A stretch of DNA of 64,000 nucleotides, taken from NCBI RefSeq assembly GCF_900176565.1, contig NZ_FXEH01000005.1:1079384-1143383 (forward strand). The letters are read 5' to 3'. The notes beneath the pieces are model-generated. The model was not told the DNA's origin and searched no databases. It saw only the letters and a list, made by a program, of their open reading frames with translations. Made by a program: the position numbers and the translations under genes. Positions 50,846 through 58,968 of this stretch are shown here, in pieces. The DNA is from Thalassobacillus devorans. GTDB taxonomy: Bacteria > Bacillota > Bacilli > Bacillales > Halobacillaceae. How positions within the stretch are numbered: position 1 is the first letter of the stretch; each line of letters starts with the position of its first letter.

Positions 50846-51313
50846 TTAGAAATTCTTTTTCCAGGAAACCGTATAGGTGATGATTTGGGTAATGGGAAGC
50901 AAGGCAAATACCAGGATTGGATAGGAAGGCAGCGTTTCTGCTACGAATGGATACAGAAGCAGCAACGCACTGATTACTGGGAAAGAATACCACATGCTAA
51001 TGTAGGCTGAGCGGCAGGCTTGCGCGGTGAGTTGCTTTTCCCGTTCATCTGATTCTTCAAATTCATCGGGAAGTAAAAATACCTTTTTCCATGATTGATA
51101 CTTCCGCTTTTTTCGGATGGATATAAACGCCAGCCATCCACCAATAAGGAAAAATGCAACAAACGGAATAAGCCTGACCTCAAACATATACTCCCTCTCC
51201 GGATCTTGCAAAAACTTCGATATATCAATGGATGCGGAATAAAACTCAACTAATGCCCAACTAAACAATCCCAGTACCGCCAAAGAAATCCACACACTCT
51301 TCATGATTTTCAT
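50846..51313 (-). CDS. Four-helix membrane protein partnered with an HTH regulator (module 2)
   Basis: A 155-residue protein with helices at about 6-24, 44-62, 106-122 and 130-148. The cytoplasmic loop between helices 2 and 3 has the EFEESDEREKQLTAQACRSAY block, whose ESDERE...T.A.R...YI pattern is shared by membrane proteins encoded beside small XRE regulators. It is the paralogue of the gene at 45932. ATG overlaps the HTH stop codon by 4 nt, with GGGGGAGG upstream. Confidence 0.75.
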   Translation of the reverse strand: MKIMKSVWISLAVLGLFSWALVEFYSASIDISKFLQDPEREYMFEVRLIPFVAFFLIGGWLAFISIRKKRKYQSWKKVFLLPDEFEESDEREKQLTAQACRSAYISMWYSFPVISALLLLYPFVAETLPSYPILVFALLPITQIITYTVSWKKNF

Positions 51314-51519
51314 GAATCCTCCCCCTCTATACTGAAAATCTCCTCTACTGGCAACTCGAATGTTCGTGCGATGTTCATCGCAAGCAGCAGCGATGGAACG
51401 TAACTTCCTTTTTCAAGGGCGACGATGGTCTGCCTGGTTACATGGACCCTCTCTGCCAGTGCGCCTTGCGTCAGCCCGTCTCTCGCTCTCAATTCTTTGA
51501 CTCGATTTTTTATTTCCAT
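51310..51519 (-). CDS. XRE-family HTH regulator (module 2)
   Basis: A 69-residue HTH protein (KNRVKELRARDGLTQGALAERV, then HVTRQTIVALEKGSYVPS and the tail IFSIEGEDS), the same length as module 1. I chose the ATG at 51519 after GAGGGAG; an upstream extension of 34 codons has no ribosome site. Two near-perfect palindromes directly upstream suggest autoregulation. Confidence 0.9.
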   Translation of the reverse strand: MEIKNRVKELRARDGLTQGALAERVHVTRQTIVALEKGSYVPSLLLAMNIARTFELPVEEIFSIEGEDS

Positions 51520-51552
51520 ACTTATACTCCCTCTACTTTCTTCCATTTCTAT

Positions 51553-51591
51553 TGTATGGTTAACTATACATTTTGTAAAGTTAATTTTACA
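51553..51591 (-). promoter_or_regulatory. Twin palindromic operator of HTH module 2
   Basis: TGTATGGTTAACTATACA (51553-51570) and TGTAAAGTTAATTTTACA (51574-51591) are both 18-bp near-perfect palindromes. They share TGTA..GTTAA....TACA and are centred 21 bp apart, two helical turns, so two dimers would bind the same face. They lie 34 bp upstream of the regulator start. Confidence 0.7.
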
Positions 51592-51696
51592 TATTAATGT
51601 CTTCCTTCTCCTCATTCCCATTGATATCCTCTTGAAAAATCCAGCATTTTCCTTAGAATAGTAGTGTAAGATTTTACTAGGGAGAGGTTTAAAACA

Positions 51697-52782
51697 GTGG
51701 ATATATTATTTATGTTACTTGCCTTCGCGACCCTGATTCTCATGGTCGTTGGATTATTTTCACCAAAACGCGCGTTGTTCTGGTCAAACAAAAAGCCGAC
51801 TCGAAGGCGGGTGCTTCTCATTTACTCCCTCGCCTTCATCATCAGCATAACTTTGTTCGATATTACCTACAGCGAGGAAAACGAGACGACAGAAGATGCC
51901 AACGAAGAACAGGTGGAAGAAACCGAAGAGCCCCAGGAAGACAAGGACACAGACGATAAAGAAGAAAAAGATTCGTCTGAACCTCAAGAGGATTCATCAA
52001 ACGAATCTGATAGTGAAAAAACAGATGAATCAAAGGATGACGGTTCGGCAACAGAAGATCGTAACGATGATTCCGAAAATCAATCCGAAGAGAAAGATAG
52101 CACCAGTCAGGAAGAAAAAAAGAATCCTTCTGACGATAAACAAGAAGATACCTCAAAGCAGGATGAAACTCCGGACACGAATGCTACGGTCACCCGCGTA
52201 GTCGATGGCGACACGATTGAAATTAACTACAACGGTGAGACAGAAAGCGTCCGCCTGCTGCTCGTCGATACACCGGAAGTGCACGGCGGTACGCAGAAGT
52301 ACGGTCCTGAAGCATCTGCTTTTGCCAAAGAAATGCTCAAGCCGGGAACAGAAGTGCAATATGAATCGGACGGACCGAAGCGCGACCATTACGGCCGACT
52401 GCTCGGCTACCTCTGGGTAAACGGCGAGCTGTTCAATGAAAAACTGCTGGAAAACGGTCTCGCCCGTTATGCTTACGTGTATGACCCGCCATATAAATAT
52501 CAGAACCGGCTGAAACAGGCGGAAGCACGCGCCCGCAACCAGGGAATAGGAATCTGGAGTATCGACGGTTACGTCACCAGTGAGGGGTTCGCTTCAGGAG
52601 CGACTTCTTCAGGCGGCTCAAGTGGCTCTTCCAGCGGCTCTGATTCTGGTAATGACTCTGGAGATTCTGACAGTTCATCTTCCAGTGATTCCGGCAGTGG
52701 TTCTGCAGCTTTAAAATACGATCCCAACGGACCGCGACTGTGGCGACTTCGACACCCAGGAAGAAGCCCAGGCGTTTTATGA
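51697..52782 (+). CDS. Membrane-anchored thermonuclease, C-terminal domain frameshifted
   Basis: A 361-residue reading frame. Two N-terminal helices (2-20 and 39-55) are followed by a 100-residue Glu/Asp/Ser linker, a staphylococcal-nuclease domain (about 163-290) and a Ser/Gly linker. Active-site residues are visible: [17 protein letters not shown] (Arg186, Asp191) and [11 protein letters not shown] (Arg234). The frame then ends in an unrelated RLWRLRHPG tail. The next frame encodes an Excalibur domain, so the gene is probably frameshifted. GTG start after GGGAGAGG. Confidence 0.88.
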   Translation: MDILFMLLAFATLILMVVGLFSPKRALFWSNKKPTRRRVLLIYSLAFIISITLFDITYSEENETTEDANEEQVEETEEPQEDKDTDDKEEKDSSEPQEDSSNESDSEKTDESKDDGSATEDRNDDSENQSEEKDSTSQEEKKNPSDDKQEDTSKQDETPDTNATVTRVVDGDTIEINYNGETESVRLLLVDTPEVHGGTQKYGPEASAFAKEMLKPGTEVQYESDGPKRDHYGRLLGYLWVNGELFNEKLLENGLARYAYVYDPPYKYQNRLKQAEARARNQGIGIWSIDGYVTSEGFASGATSSGGSSGSSSGSDSGNDSGDSDSSSSSDSGSGSAALKYDPNGPRLWRLRHPGRSPGVL

Positions 52783-52864
52783 AGCAGCTGGAGGACCTGA
52801 GTCTGACCCGCACCGGCTCGACGGATATGATGGAGACGGGATCGTATGTGAGAGTTTACCTTAA
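52730..52864 (+). pseudogene. Detached Excalibur calcium-binding domain of the thermonuclease
   Basis: In the +1 frame relative to the nuclease, DNA encodes [20 protein letters not shown], then [19 protein letters not shown] and a stop. This is a complete Excalibur domain (two Cys, calcium loop DxDGDG). In related proteins it follows the Ser/Gly linker directly. Only the frame is broken; no stop codon interrupts the domain. A terminator begins 8 nt after the stop at 52864, which confirms this as the original gene end. Confidence 0.85.
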
Positions 52865-52871
52865 AACTATT

Positions 52872-52906
52872 TGCCTGCCCCTGAGCTTATGTGGGCGGGC
52901 ATTTTT
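52872..52906 (+). terminator. Intrinsic terminator after the thermonuclease gene
   Basis: TGCCTGCCC pairs with GGGCGGGCA (one mismatch), 12-nt loop, then TTTTT. Confidence 0.85.
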
Positions 52907-52992
52907 CGTTTCGAAAAAACTTTGAAACCTGTAATAATCATGATAGGCTAATAGAATAGTTACAAATAATTCCAAACACAAGGAGGTCTTTC

Positions 52993-53403
52993 GTGAAGTA
53001 TTTATTGTTGCTGGTTCTTACAGCTGCATTGCTCCTAACGGGCTGCTCCACCCCATCGGAAGTAATAAGGGTTGGCGAACCAGACATGGAAGAAGATGGT
53101 GACCAGGGGTACATAGTCAAGGGGCATACCATCGTCAAAGAACTGGAAAATAAAGAAGATGTGCAACAGGTCAAACAAATAATGAAGAATGCCGATAAAA
53201 TAGAAGAACCGTATAACCACAGGGACGAGCCCCATGATATCTTTTTGGAATTATATGCTCCGGATAACCACGTAGCCATACAGCGGGCATATCTGTGGTA
53301 TAAGCAGGAAGGCAAAGCCGTTATGATGAATGGAGACGAGGAATATTTTGAGGTTTCGGAGGGACAAGTAGAAACGCTGCAACACTATCTATCTGAAGAA
53401 TAG
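52993..53403 (+). CDS. Lipoprotein of unknown function
   Basis: A 136-residue lipoprotein: signal peptide with lipobox LLTGC ending at about residue 18, then a compact acidic domain with EPDMEEDGDQGYIVKGHTIV, LYAPDNHVAIQRAYLWYKQ and a C-terminal EYFEVSEGQVETL. The domain is beta-alpha in appearance and small. GTG start with AAGGAGG. Family not recognised. Confidence 0.8.
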   Translation: MKYLLLLVLTAALLLTGCSTPSEVIRVGEPDMEEDGDQGYIVKGHTIVKELENKEDVQQVKQIMKNADKIEEPYNHRDEPHDIFLELYAPDNHVAIQRAYLWYKQEGKAVMMNGDEEYFEVSEGQVETLQHYLSEE

Positions 53404-53477
53404 CACCTGTTACATACCCAACAGCCGGAGATCTACACGAAAATATTAGAAAAATTTTTAAACGAGGTTTATAACTA

Positions 53478-53702
53478 ATGAGAAACCAAATCATCCCCGC
53501 CATGCTGCTCATTCTCCTAAGTGCAACTGTAAGTGGTTGAACTGGACGTTGAAGTCGGCGGAGAAAAATATCAATGGAACGAAACTATTGATGAATGGGA
53601 AGGGAAAGCTTGGTCATTCAAGCCAATTATCCGTTTGCCAAATACCGGGACGGAAAAGTGAATTTTGATATCGAAAAAGAATTAGAAACAGACGGTATAT
53701 AA
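53478..53702 (+). pseudogene. Decayed small lipoprotein gene
   Basis: ATG at 53478 begins a signal peptide (MRNQIIPAMLLILLSATVSG) that stops at TGA exactly where a lipobox Cys (TGT/TGC) would be expected. The mature part continues in another frame (VELDVEVGGEKYQWNETIDE and onward to WSFKP), and its end lies in a third frame (ANYPFAKYRDGKVNFDIEKE and onward to LETDGI, stop at 53702). At least two frameshifts are needed. It follows an intact lipoprotein gene. Confidence 0.65.
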
Positions 53703-53729
53703 TAATCCTTAAGAAAAATGAGGTGCCTT

Positions 53730-53984
53730 ATGAAGGTTCTTTTCACTATTATCATAGCAGTTGCTCTTATGGTTTCCATTATAATAGTAATAAAGAAAAG
53801 AAAACGGCTTGGCATCACAGGGGTCAAAAGCATGCTGACTTCTATCACTTTCTTTATGATTGCAATCATCAATGGCTTAGCTTACTGGTTTGATTTTTTA
53901 GGGATAGCAAGTTGGCTGATCACCATTGTGCTATTGATGCTGGGTGCTTATTTCACCAAATTTTTGTCAGTTGCTTCTAAGTGA
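53730..53984 (+). CDS. Small three-helix membrane protein
   Basis: An 84-residue protein: helix about 2-21, a basic KKRKRLG segment, then helices about 33-51 and 55-75. The ATG at 53730 follows GAGGTG; an ATG at 53718 overlaps that site. It has no recognised family. No terminator is visible before the quinone-reductase promoter at 54047. Confidence 0.6.
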   Translation: MKVLFTIIIAVALMVSIIIVIKKRKRLGITGVKSMLTSITFFMIAIINGLAYWFDFLGIASWLITIVLLMLGAYFTKFLSVASK

Positions 53985-54046
53985 ACGAAGAACGTCGGAA
54001 GTCCCCTCTCCGCTTTTATTCAAGCTAGTGAGTAAAAAAATAATCG

Positions 54047-54152
54047 TTGACAATATCTCGAATTCGAAATATAATTATCTTGAAAGCGAGATAACACACT
54101 ACCACCTTTGCATAGGTGATTTATTTTTGTTATATATCTCGAATTCGAAATA
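54047..54152 (+). promoter_or_regulatory. Consensus promoter with three MhqR-like operators
   Basis: TTGACA (54047-54052), 17 bp, TATAAT (54070-54075): a perfect sigma-A promoter. TATCTCGAATTCGAAATA (54054-54071) fills the spacer, TATCTTGAAAGCGAGATA (54076-54093) covers the start point, and TATCTCGAATTCGAAATA recurs exactly at 54135-54152. The element resembles the MhqR operator of B. subtilis quinone-stress genes. CACCT/AGGTG at about 54104-54118, followed by TTTATTTTT, may be a weak attenuator. Confidence 0.85.
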
Positions 54153-54264
54153 AATTCCTTTAAATAATCTGCTTCCATTTGGGCATAAGAAGAAAAGCGC
54201 ATTTGTTTATATGGAGGTGGTCCTTAAAGGTTCAGTTCAAGTAACAGGCAGGAAGGTGTTAAAC

Positions 54265-54924
54265 ATGGGATTACTAGATAAACTATTCGGAAAACCAAAG
54301 GAGATGGATGCAATGTCAAACGTAAAATTAGCTGTGATTTTCTACACCATGAGCGGGACGAACTACCAAATGGCTAAATGGGCGGAAGAAGGCGCAAAAG
54401 AAGCCGGCGCTGAAGTGAAAGTGTTGAAAGCCGAGGAACTGGCACCACAATCCGTTATCGAAGCAAATGAGGCATGGAAAGCAACCGTCGAAAAAACGAA
54501 AGACGTACCGGTAGCGACTTCCGCTGACCTCGAATGGGCCGACGCCATCATTTTCAGCATCCCGACACGTTTTGGCAACATGCCATCACAAATGAAACAA
54601 TTCCTTGATACACAGGGCGGGCTTTGGGCAAGCGGCAAGACAATCAACAAAGTCGTAAGCGGTATGACTTCCGCACAAAACCCGCACGGCGGACAGGAAG
54701 CAACCTTGCTTTCTCTTTACACTTCTATGATGCACTGGGGTGCGATTATCGTTCCTCCAGGTTACACCGATGAAGTACTGTTCGGTGCAGGCGGGAACCC
54801 ATATGGTACAAGTGTCACCGTGGACCAGGAGGGCAATATGGCTGATGACGTAGAAGGCGCCGTCAAACATCAGGCGAAACGTACCGTCACGGTTGCTGAC
54901 TGGGTCAAAAAAGGAATTCAATAA
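54265..54924 (+). CDS. WrbA-type NAD(P)H:quinone oxidoreductase (flavodoxin fold)
   Basis: A 219-residue FMN protein. The flavodoxin phosphate loop is YTMSGTNYQMAKW, followed by DAIIFSIPTRFGNMPSQMKQ and the long WrbA-type GQEATLLSLYTSMMHWGAIIVPPGY block. WrbA enzymes reduce quinones by two electrons to hydroquinones and avoid radicals. The MhqR-like boxes upstream fit quinone induction. The ATG at 54265 adds MGLLDKLFGKPKEMDA before a second ATG at 54313, which also has AAAGGAG; either could be used. Confidence 0.9.
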   Translation: MGLLDKLFGKPKEMDAMSNVKLAVIFYTMSGTNYQMAKWAEEGAKEAGAEVKVLKAEELAPQSVIEANEAWKATVEKTKDVPVATSADLEWADAIIFSIPTRFGNMPSQMKQFLDTQGGLWASGKTINKVVSGMTSAQNPHGGQEATLLSLYTSMMHWGAIIVPPGYTDEVLFGAGGNPYGTSVTVDQEGNMADDVEGAVKHQAKRTVTVADWVKKGIQ

Positions 54925-54937
54925 TTTAAAGTTACAG

Positions 54938-54966
54938 AGCCGATCCTTGCTTGGATCGGCTTTTTA
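54938..54966 (+). terminator. Intrinsic terminator
   Basis: AGCCGATCC/GGATCGGCT, perfect 9-bp stem, 6-nt loop, T5. Confidence 0.92.
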
Positions 54967-55071
54967 CATATTGTTTGGTTCGTTGTCACAATGTTCACTT
55001 TGGGCAGTGAAATTTTGGAATATAATGAATGAGTAAGCTGTAAAATTTCATATCTGTCAGGAGGTTTTATG

Positions 55072-55842
55072 ATGAGTTTTCAAGGTAAAGTCGTTGTGAT
55101 TTCCGGTGCTGCTGGCGGGATTGGTAAGGAAGCCGTTAAGACCTTTTCGGATGATGGAGCAAAAGTAGTGTTAGTTGACCTGAATCAGGAAGATTTAGAT
55201 CATATGGTTACAGAGCTGGACCTGAAAGATGGAGAATACGTAACGGTCCAGGCTGATGTATCTCAGGAAAACCAGGTCAGGAATTATGTCGAGAAAGCTA
55301 CAGAAGCTTTTGGTACCATTGATGTCCTTTTTAATAACGCAGGGATAGAAGGCAAGGTGCTTCCGATTCCCGACTACCCTTCGGAAGTTTTTGATCAAGT
55401 ACTGGATGTCAATGTGAAGGGTGTCTTTTACGGGATGAAATACGCTATGCCTATTATGAAAGAAAAGAAATCGGGGACAATCATCAACACGGCGTCAGTT
55501 GCCGGACTCGGCGGAACGGCGGGAGTATCTGCGTACATTGCTTCCAAGCACGCGGTCGTTGGATTGACAAAAACAGCCGCCTTAGAAGGCGCACCGGATG
55601 GAATTCGCGTAAATGCGGTATGCCCATCTCCTGTTAATAATCGAATGATGCGTTCATTAGAGAGTGGATTCAGCCCGGAAAACGCAGTAGCAGCTCGGGA
55701 AAACTTTGCAGCAGCTATCCCTCTTGGCAGATATGCAGAAAATAGTGACATTGTTAATCTAGTCTATTTCCTGGCCTCAGAGAAAGCCAGTTTTATCACA
55801 GGTGCTATTTACCCAATCGATGGTGGTATGCGGGCACTATAA
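55072..55842 (+). CDS. SDR-family oxidoreductase
   Basis: A 256-residue classical SDR. Cofactor motif SGAAGGIGK near 10-18, LFNNAG near 86-91, catalytic Ser in NTASVAG, and the Tyr-x3-Lys pair in YIASKHA near 155-159. An acidic residue ends strand 2 (VLVDLN), which favours NAD over NADP. The substrate is unknown. The ATG at 55072 is 7 nt from AGGAGG; the ATG at 55069 is closer and less likely. A terminator follows at 55871. Confidence 0.9.
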   Translation: MSFQGKVVVISGAAGGIGKEAVKTFSDDGAKVVLVDLNQEDLDHMVTELDLKDGEYVTVQADVSQENQVRNYVEKATEAFGTIDVLFNNAGIEGKVLPIPDYPSEVFDQVLDVNVKGVFYGMKYAMPIMKEKKSGTIINTASVAGLGGTAGVSAYIASKHAVVGLTKTAALEGAPDGIRVNAVCPSPVNNRMMRSLESGFSPENAVAARENFAAAIPLGRYAENSDIVNLVYFLASEKASFITGAIYPIDGGMRAL

Positions 55843-55870
55843 TTCTTACGGAAGACAAGCCTACCTTTTA

Positions 55871-55910
55871 AAAGAAAGACCAAACCCAAACTGGTCTTTC
55901 TTTTTTCTTT
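55871..55910 (+). terminator. Intrinsic terminator
   Basis: GAAAGACCA pairs with TGGTCTTTC around an 8-nt loop, then TTTTTT. Confidence 0.9.
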
Positions 55911-55947
55911 ATAATGGCCATTTCCGCTTTGCTCTCCTCTACTATTA

Positions 55948-56130
55948 GTCTTTAACCCTTTTATAAAGACCTTAAAAGATGAACGCCTCTAAGCGGACAG
56001 TCTTTATATACGTCATAATGACCGTTAAATCAGAGACAACCCCTTCGCGTGGTCTTTATACCTAATCTAAAGACCGTCAACTTTCGTTTGCAATGCCACA
56101 ACGGTCTTTATCCATGCTTTAATGACCGTT
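55948..56130. repeat. 52-bp tandem repeat array, four units
   Basis: GTCTTTA starts at 55948, 56000, 56052 and 56104, exactly 52 bp apart. Each is followed at +17 by AAAGAC or AATGAC, giving an inverted repeat GTCTTTA-N-TAAAGAC (CGGTCTTTA/TAATGACCG in the better units). The remaining part of each unit is not conserved. It lies in the 470-bp gap between the SDR terminator and the next gene; 56140-56310 holds nothing else I recognise. Confidence 0.85.
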
Positions 56131-56313
56131 AAACCAAACCACTACAAATCTATGATTCTAAGACGATATTAATATATTCTTCACTGTCATATTTTGCTTA
56201 AATAGCAGGAAAACCAATAACCCACATGGAAATTATTAGAATATAACCGAATAAAATTTGAATACCGCCATAGTTATACTACATGGCATGCACGGAAGCG
56301 GGGGCTTGATTCA

Positions 56314-56904
56314 GTGAAAAAGTACTTGAATTTAAATACGTTATATATCGTTATGGGGATTATCGCCTTTGGCTCCTTTCTGATACCTCAAGCCATTGAC
56401 ATGTATCACCTTCAGGCTCAAGGAATCAGTCACATAGCCGACGACGCCGAGCGTTATATGAATAATGCACATAATATGGAAGGTGACTATACGATAACGA
56501 TTGATTTAAGTGATCCGGAGAGCAATGAAGGAAAATTCCTTTTTGATGATGAGGAAGGAAATCAAATCTATGTCTCGAAAATTATAGAAAATGAATCAAA
56601 CTATGAGGTTATCTTCCGGTCCAGCGGAACTTATAGCCGTGGCGGTGCGACTTTAGTTTCGGGCATCGAACACTACCGTAACATCAACGGCTACACCCAT
56701 GAGCTGAAAGCCGAAGCACACGCAACGTATGATGGCGATACGTTTAAATTAACACCTTCTTCCTCTTCAGCATTACACTCCCGTAGTGGTGACGAGTTCG
56801 GCTTTTATTTATTTCCAACAGATAAAAACATTGATTTGGAAAAACAACCAAACATTGAAGTGACCATTACAAATCTGCAGTTGAATTTATGGGCAAAGTT
56901 TTAA
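56314..56904 (+). CDS. Membrane-anchored protein of unknown function
   Basis: A 196-residue protein with one N-terminal helix (about 9-26) and an extracytoplasmic beta-rich domain. Blocks include ITIDLSDPESNEGKFLFDDE, YEVIFRSSGTYSRGGATLVS and VTITNLQLNLWAKF. The GTG at 56314 is the only sensible start but its ribosome site is weak (GGGGGC). Not recognised. Confidence 0.65.
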   Translation: MKKYLNLNTLYIVMGIIAFGSFLIPQAIDMYHLQAQGISHIADDAERYMNNAHNMEGDYTITIDLSDPESNEGKFLFDDEEGNQIYVSKIIENESNYEVIFRSSGTYSRGGATLVSGIEHYRNINGYTHELKAEAHATYDGDTFKLTPSSSSALHSRSGDEFGFYLFPTDKNIDLEKQPNIEVTITNLQLNLWAKF

Positions 56905-57009
56905 TCAGAAACTTTCTTGGCTACTACCGCTTAGCTTATTCATCGTCTGTTATGGCTTTAACGATCACCCTGTCCCTAATTAAAAAGATGCAACAGCCAA
57001 ATCAATATA

Positions 57010-57066
57010 AAAAAGCCTGGATCCTACGCTGCTACATACAGCGCCATAGGAACCAGGCTTTTTTTA
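57010..57066. terminator. Bidirectional terminator
   Basis: AAAAGCCTGG-TCCTA pairs with TAGGA-CCAGGCTTTT with one mismatch, and an inner GCTG/CAGC extends it. It lies between the convergent anchored-protein and lacI-type genes. Confidence 0.9.
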
Positions 57067-58053
57067 TCTTCTTACAACAGAATCACGTTCAACAAATTCG
57101 GTTGCAAGTTTATATGTCTGATCGACCGATTCACCGGCGATCATCTGGAAAATCAGATGGACGGCGAGAGAGCCGGCTTCGTACTTTGGCTGCCTTACCG
57201 TCGTGAGTGGCGGATTTACATATTCCGCCAGTTGAATGTCATCAAACCCGATAACCGAAATATCTTCCGGCACGCGAATCCCTTTTTCGGAAAAAGCCTG
57301 CAGCCCGCCGATCGCCATTTCATCGTTAGCATAGAAAATGGCATCCGGCATATTTTTTTGGGCGATCAATGTGCGGGTTGCCCGATAGCCGCCTTCCCTT
57401 GTGAAATCACCGTTGATTTTCCAGCGGGAATGATACGGGACTTCGGAAGCGGCTAACGCAGCTTGATAGCCTTTGAACCGCTCCTTGTTGTCATGGGAAT
57501 CTAATGGACCACTGACATAAGCAATCGAGCGATGACCTTTATAGAGCAGGTGTTTCGTCGCCTCATAGCCGCCCTGCTCATTATCGACTTCCACGTGGAT
57601 GACATTCGGATTGTCCACTTCGCGATCAAGCACGACAATCGGAAAATCTTCCCGTGCCGAAGCTGCAATCACTTCACTACTGATATTCGTCGCGAGAACA
57701 ATCGCTCCATCGACCCGTTTTTCACGCAAAAACTTCGTCGCGGTCGATTTATCACCGCCGACGGAACTGCAGGCGATCAGGTCGTATCCGTTCGACGTAG
57801 TTACGTCCTGGACGCCTTTGATCAATTCCGAGAAATACGGTCCGGATAGGTCACTCAATATCAAAGCGATTGTATTCGTCTTCGTCCGTTTCAAATCAGA
57901 GGCAATGCCGTTCTTTTGATAATTCAACTCCTGTGCTGCCTTCAGCACTTTATTGACGGTCGCCTGACTGACTTTATTTATTCCATTAAGCGCGTAGGAT
58001 GCTGTCGACACAGCAACCCCCGCCCGTTTTGCAACATCTTTGATCGTTGCCAT
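57064..58053 (-). CDS. LacI-family transcriptional regulator
   Basis: A 329-residue repressor. The N-terminal HTH is classic (ATIKDVAKRAGVAVSTASYA, then a hinge near 45-58), followed by a periplasmic-binding-like sugar domain (RTKTNTIALILSDLSGPYFS, FPIVVLDREVDN, IFYANDEMAIGG, VIGFDDIQLAEYVNPPLTTV). It is the last gene behind the sugar ABC transporter genes and should control them and the divergent beta-glucosidase through the GAAACGTTTC operators. I chose the ATG at 58053, GGGGGAC upstream. Confidence 0.92.
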   Translation of the reverse strand: MATIKDVAKRAGVAVSTASYALNGINKVSQATVNKVLKAAQELNYQKNGIASDLKRTKTNTIALILSDLSGPYFSELIKGVQDVTTSNGYDLIACSSVGGDKSTATKFLREKRVDGAIVLATNISSEVIAASAREDFPIVVLDREVDNPNVIHVEVDNEQGGYEATKHLLYKGHRSIAYVSGPLDSHDNKERFKGYQAALAASEVPYHSRWKINGDFTREGGYRATRTLIAQKNMPDAIFYANDEMAIGGLQAFSEKGIRVPEDISVIGFDDIQLAEYVNPPLTTVRQPKYEAGSLAVHLIFQMIAGESVDQTYKLATEFVERDSVVRR

Positions 58054-58119
58054 CTTACGTCCCCCAATCACGCAGCACTGTCTAGCTCCATTGTAAGCGA
58101 TTCAGTTACTGCCATACAC

Positions 58120-58950
58120 TCATTTAATTCCAGACATTGTAAAACCTTCGACAATGTACTTTTGGAAAAAGGCAAAAATAATGATGATCGGCACAACCAT
58201 GAACGCCGCCCCGGCCATTTGCAGTGCGAAGTTGTTCGCATATTGTCCCTGCAGCAAGGACAGGCCGACCGATAATGTATACAAGCTTTCATCGTTTGCG
58301 ATAATCAACGGCCATAGGAAGCTGTTCCATCCGGCGATGAACGTCAGGATTCCCTGCACGGCAAAAATCGGTTTCGCAATGGGGATGATCAGCCGGAAGA
58401 AAATGTAGAATTCACCGGCGCCATCGAGTCTTGCCGCTTCAATCAAATCATCCGGGATCGTTATCATGAACTGGCGGAACAGGAAGATGCTGAATGCCAC
58501 CGCAAGCCCTGGCAAAATGATCCCCGTCATCGTGTTCGTCAGTCCCATGGAGTTTAAAATCAAGTACACCGGAATCATCGTTACCTGCCCCGGAATCATC
58601 ATCGTGGCCAGCACCAAATAGAAGATTCTTTCCCGGCCCTTGAATTCATATTTAGCCAATCCATACCCTGCCATCGCATTGAATAACAGGCCAAGGAAGG
58701 AAAAAAGAACGATGATGATCGTATTTCGTAAATACACCGTAAAGTTCATGCTTGTAAATAGATTGATATAATTTTCTATCGTCGGGTTATCCGGAATGAT
58801 GGTCGGCGGAATCGCCAGCACTTCATTTTCCGGCTTGAATGAACTGGAAATCATCCATAAAAACGGCAGGGAAACCAGCACGCCCCCGATAATCAGGAGC
58901 AAGATGACAAGCGATTTTTCCGCCTTGCTCCGCTTCGTAGCTGTAGCCAT
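58120..58950 (-). CDS. Carbohydrate ABC transporter permease (MalG/CUT1 type)
   Basis: A 276-residue, six-helix permease. The EAA loop ARLDGAGEFYIFFRLIIPIAKP (near 185-207) contacts the ATPase. N-terminal LPFLWMISSSFKPENEVL and C-terminal GFTMSGIK are typical of the CUT1 G-subunit. It pairs with the F-type permease upstream (18-nt gap). No ATPase gene is present in the cluster, so a shared MsmX-type ATPase encoded elsewhere is expected. ATG at 58950 after AGGAG. Confidence 0.92.
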   Translation of the reverse strand: MATATKRSKAEKSLVILLLIIGGVLVSLPFLWMISSSFKPENEVLAIPPTIIPDNPTIENYINLFTSMNFTVYLRNTIIIVLFSFLGLLFNAMAGYGLAKYEFKGRERIFYLVLATMMIPGQVTMIPVYLILNSMGLTNTMTGIILPGLAVAFSIFLFRQFMITIPDDLIEAARLDGAGEFYIFFRLIIPIAKPIFAVQGILTFIAGWNSFLWPLIIANDESLYTLSVGLSLLQGQYANNFALQMAGAAFMVVPIIIIFAFFQKYIVEGFTMSGIK

Positions 58951-58968
58951 ATCCTCCACTCCTCTCTA

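Noticed and set aside
55948-56130. CRISPR array or integron-like repeats
   Set aside because: Only short arms are conserved; no integrase, cas gene or cassette structure is nearby.
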